Assembly (NCBI GenBank): GCA_023458855.1
Contig: JAEWWQ010000331.1
Span: 1-6,602 of the forward strand
Source: Bacillota bacterium
Lineage (GTDB): Bacteria; Bacillota; Clostridia; Lachnospirales; Lachnospiraceae
Length of the DNA stretch: 6,602 bases
Direction: 5' to 3'
Positions 5,456 to 6,602 of this stretch are shown one piece after another (the first letter of the stretch is position 1; every line of letters starts with the position of its first letter). The notes under the pieces were generated by a model. That model had not been told where the DNA came from. It ran no database searches and worked only from the letters and a program-made list of their open reading frames with translations. A program made the translations under genes and the position numbers.

Positions 5456-6337
5456 ATGAGTTTCATATCGTATTTAATTAATGGCATCAGTTTAGGCAGC
5501 ATTTACGCATTAATCGCGCTTGGTTATACTATGGTTTACGGGATTGCGAAGATGTTGAATTTTGCTCATGGCGATATTATTATGATAGGTGGTTTTACGA
5601 TATTTGTCGTGATGAATACATTAGGATTGCCATCTTTATTAGCAGTATTAATTGCAGTTGTTATCTGTACGATACTCGGCATGGTAATTGAAAGAGTAGC
5701 ATATAAGCCATTAAGACAGGCTTCTCCTTTGGCGGTTTTAATCACAGCCATCGGTGTGAGCTACTTGTTGCAGAATGTTGCTTTATTGATTTTTGGTGCA
5801 AATACGAAGCTATTTACCTCTGTTGTAAAAATTCCTGCCATTTCTTTAGCAGAAGGTCAGATTAATATATCCGGGGAAACGACCATAACAATTATTATTT
5901 CTATTATTATCATGATTGTTTTAATGATTTTTATTAAGAAGTCAAAAGCTGGTCAGGCAATGCTGGCTGTTTCAGAAGACAAAGGAGCGGCAGAACTTAT
6001 GGGTATTAATGTGAATGCTACTATAGCTCTTACATTTGCTATTGGCTCTGCATTAGCTGCAATTGCGGGCGCATTAATGTGTTCTGCATATCCAACCCTT
6101 ACTCCGTATACAGGTGCAATGCCAGGTATCAAAGCATTTGTTGCAGCAGTATTTGGAGGAATCGGATCCATTCCGGGAGCTTTCATTGGGGGCATCCTGT
6201 TAGGTATCATTGAAAACTTAAGTAAAGCATATATTTCATCACAAATGGCAGATGCAATTGTATTTGCTGTACTGATATTAGTGCTTCTTGTAAAACCTAC
6301 CGGTATCTTAGGTAAGAAAATGAATGAGAAGGTGTAG
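5456..6337 (+). CDS. livH: Branched-chain amino acid ABC transporter permease LivH
   Basis: This 293-residue inner permease subunit of the LIV/HAAT family should form the translocation channel with LivM. The family's N-terminal hallmark is clear: NGISLGSIYALIALGYTMVYG (9-29) followed by LNFAHGD (34-40). About eight hydrophobic segments follow (roughly 8-29, 40-56, 59-78, 92-113, 142-160, 190-210, 222-253, 265-281). The cytoplasmic loop AVSEDKGAAELMGINV (171-186), which contacts the ATPases in this family, sits between segments five and six. GGIGSIPGAFIGG (234-246) and the tail VKPTGILGKK (279-288) are also typical. The length is normal for LivH. It lies 124 bases after the binding-protein gene, beyond a terminator, and 3 bases before livM. 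The hydrophobic segments were judged by eye. Confidence 0.93.
   Translation: MSFISYLINGISLGSIYALIALGYTMVYGIAKMLNFAHGDIIMIGGFTIFVVMNTLGLPSLLAVLIAVVICTILGMVIERVAYKPLRQASPLAVLITAIGVSYLLQNVALLIFGANTKLFTSVVKIPAISLAEGQINISGETTITIIISIIIMIVLMIFIKKSKAGQAMLAVSEDKGAAELMGINVNATIALTFAIGSALAAIAGALMCSAYPTLTPYTGAMPGIKAFVAAVFGGIGSIPGAFIGGILLGIIENLSKAYISSQMADAIVFAVLILVLLVKPTGILGKKMNEKV
6327..6334 (+). promoter_or_regulatory. Ribosome binding site of livM
   Basis: AGAAGGTG overlaps the last codons of livH. Its GG is 8 bases from GTG 6341 but 14 from the in-frame ATG at 6347. Spacing therefore favours the GTG start. The overlap suggests translational coupling of the two permease subunits. Confidence 0.65.
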
Positions 6338-6340
6338 GCT

Positions 6341-6602
6341 GTGAGTATGAAGAAAATAAGTAAAACGACAAAGAGTAATTTTATCACATATGGAATTGTT
6401 ATAGCAGCATACATTATTATGCAGATTCTAGTTGCAACAGGTTCTATTTCGAGTTTATTAACAGGTCTTTTGGTGCCACTTTGTATTTATGTTGTTTTAG
6501 CACTTTCCTTGAACCTTACAGTAGGTATTCTTGGAGAGCTTAGTTTAGGTCATGCAGGATTTATGTGTGTGGGTGCATTTTCAAGTGCTGTCTTTTCAGT
6601 TG
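6341..6602 (+). CDS. livM: Branched-chain amino acid ABC transporter permease LivM (3'-partial)
   Basis: The first 87 codons of the second permease subunit are present; the window edge cuts the gene, and LivM proteins usually run to 300 residues or more. After a Lys-rich N terminus (4-11), two hydrophobic segments appear (about 14-31 and 37-57). They are followed by the LivM hallmark LSLNLTVGILGELSLGHAGF (55-74), in which the LNL...G..G..SLGHAGF pattern is diagnostic. The next segment begins MCVGAF. The start is taken as GTG at 6341 from ribosome-binding-site spacing; ATG 6347 would remove only two residues. It lies 3 bases after livH, so the two form one translational unit. The ATPase genes livG and livF would be expected next but are outside the window. 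Confidence 0.92.
   Translation, partial: MSMKKISKTTKSNFITYGIVIAAYIIMQILVATGSISSLLTGLLVPLCIYVVLALSLNLTVGILGELSLGHAGFMCVGAFSSAVFSV

Noticed and set aside
5953..6414. 153-residue minus-strand open frame opposite the end of livH and start of livM
   Set aside because: The sense strand encodes clear LivH and LivM motifs there. The antisense product is compositionally odd and has no family resemblance.
1672..6602. Functional link between the exporter pair and the liv importer as one new system
   Set aside because: They are separated by 570 bases with a strong terminator and a separate promoter, and each is a complete type found alone elsewhere. Adjacency is the only evidence.

Overview
The window looks like chromosomal DNA from a low-GC anaerobic Firmicute, most likely Lachnospiraceae or a close clostridial relative. 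The grounds are A/T-rich codon choice, strong AAGGAGG-type ribosome binding sites, a lipoprotein with a short Lys-rich signal peptide and an Ala/Thr/Glu/Ser tether, and an ABC exporter pair of a type common in gut Firmicutes. This placement is inference, because no rRNA or other marker gene is present. All credible genes lie on the + strand.

Bases 1-3564 hold two adjacent ABC half-transporter genes, the first cut at its 5' end by the window edge. They encode a heterodimeric type IV (MsbA/LmrCD/TM287-288-like) exporter. The first subunit carries degenerate ATPase residues: Walker A GGTGSAKT, Asp instead of the catalytic Glu, and Gln instead of the H-loop His. The second has the canonical catalytic residues but an LSQGQ signature. 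One composite ATP site should therefore be active and one degenerate. The second subunit also has an insertion of about 43 residues between its membrane and nucleotide-binding domains.

Bases 3565-4134 separate the exporter from the next operon. They contain a weak terminator candidate, an A/T palindrome beside a TATAAT box, a doubtful 96-codon basic ORF that starts at TTG, and a very good intrinsic terminator (about 3938-3974). A second CodY-like A/T palindrome and a sigma-A-like promoter (4036-4064) follow, and then an imperfect leader hairpin.

Bases 4135-6602 begin a branched-chain amino acid (LIV/HAAT family) uptake operon: a lipoprotein binding protein (livJ/livK type), the permease gene livH, and the first 87 codons of livM. 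A strong terminator and a possible secondary promoter lie between the binding-protein gene and livH. This layout would give much more binding protein than permease. livG and livF, the ATPases, are expected beyond the right edge.

The exporter and importer appear to be neighbours only; nothing in the sequence links them functionally. I see no clearly new biological system. The least explained stretch is the small transcription unit at about 3588-3974.
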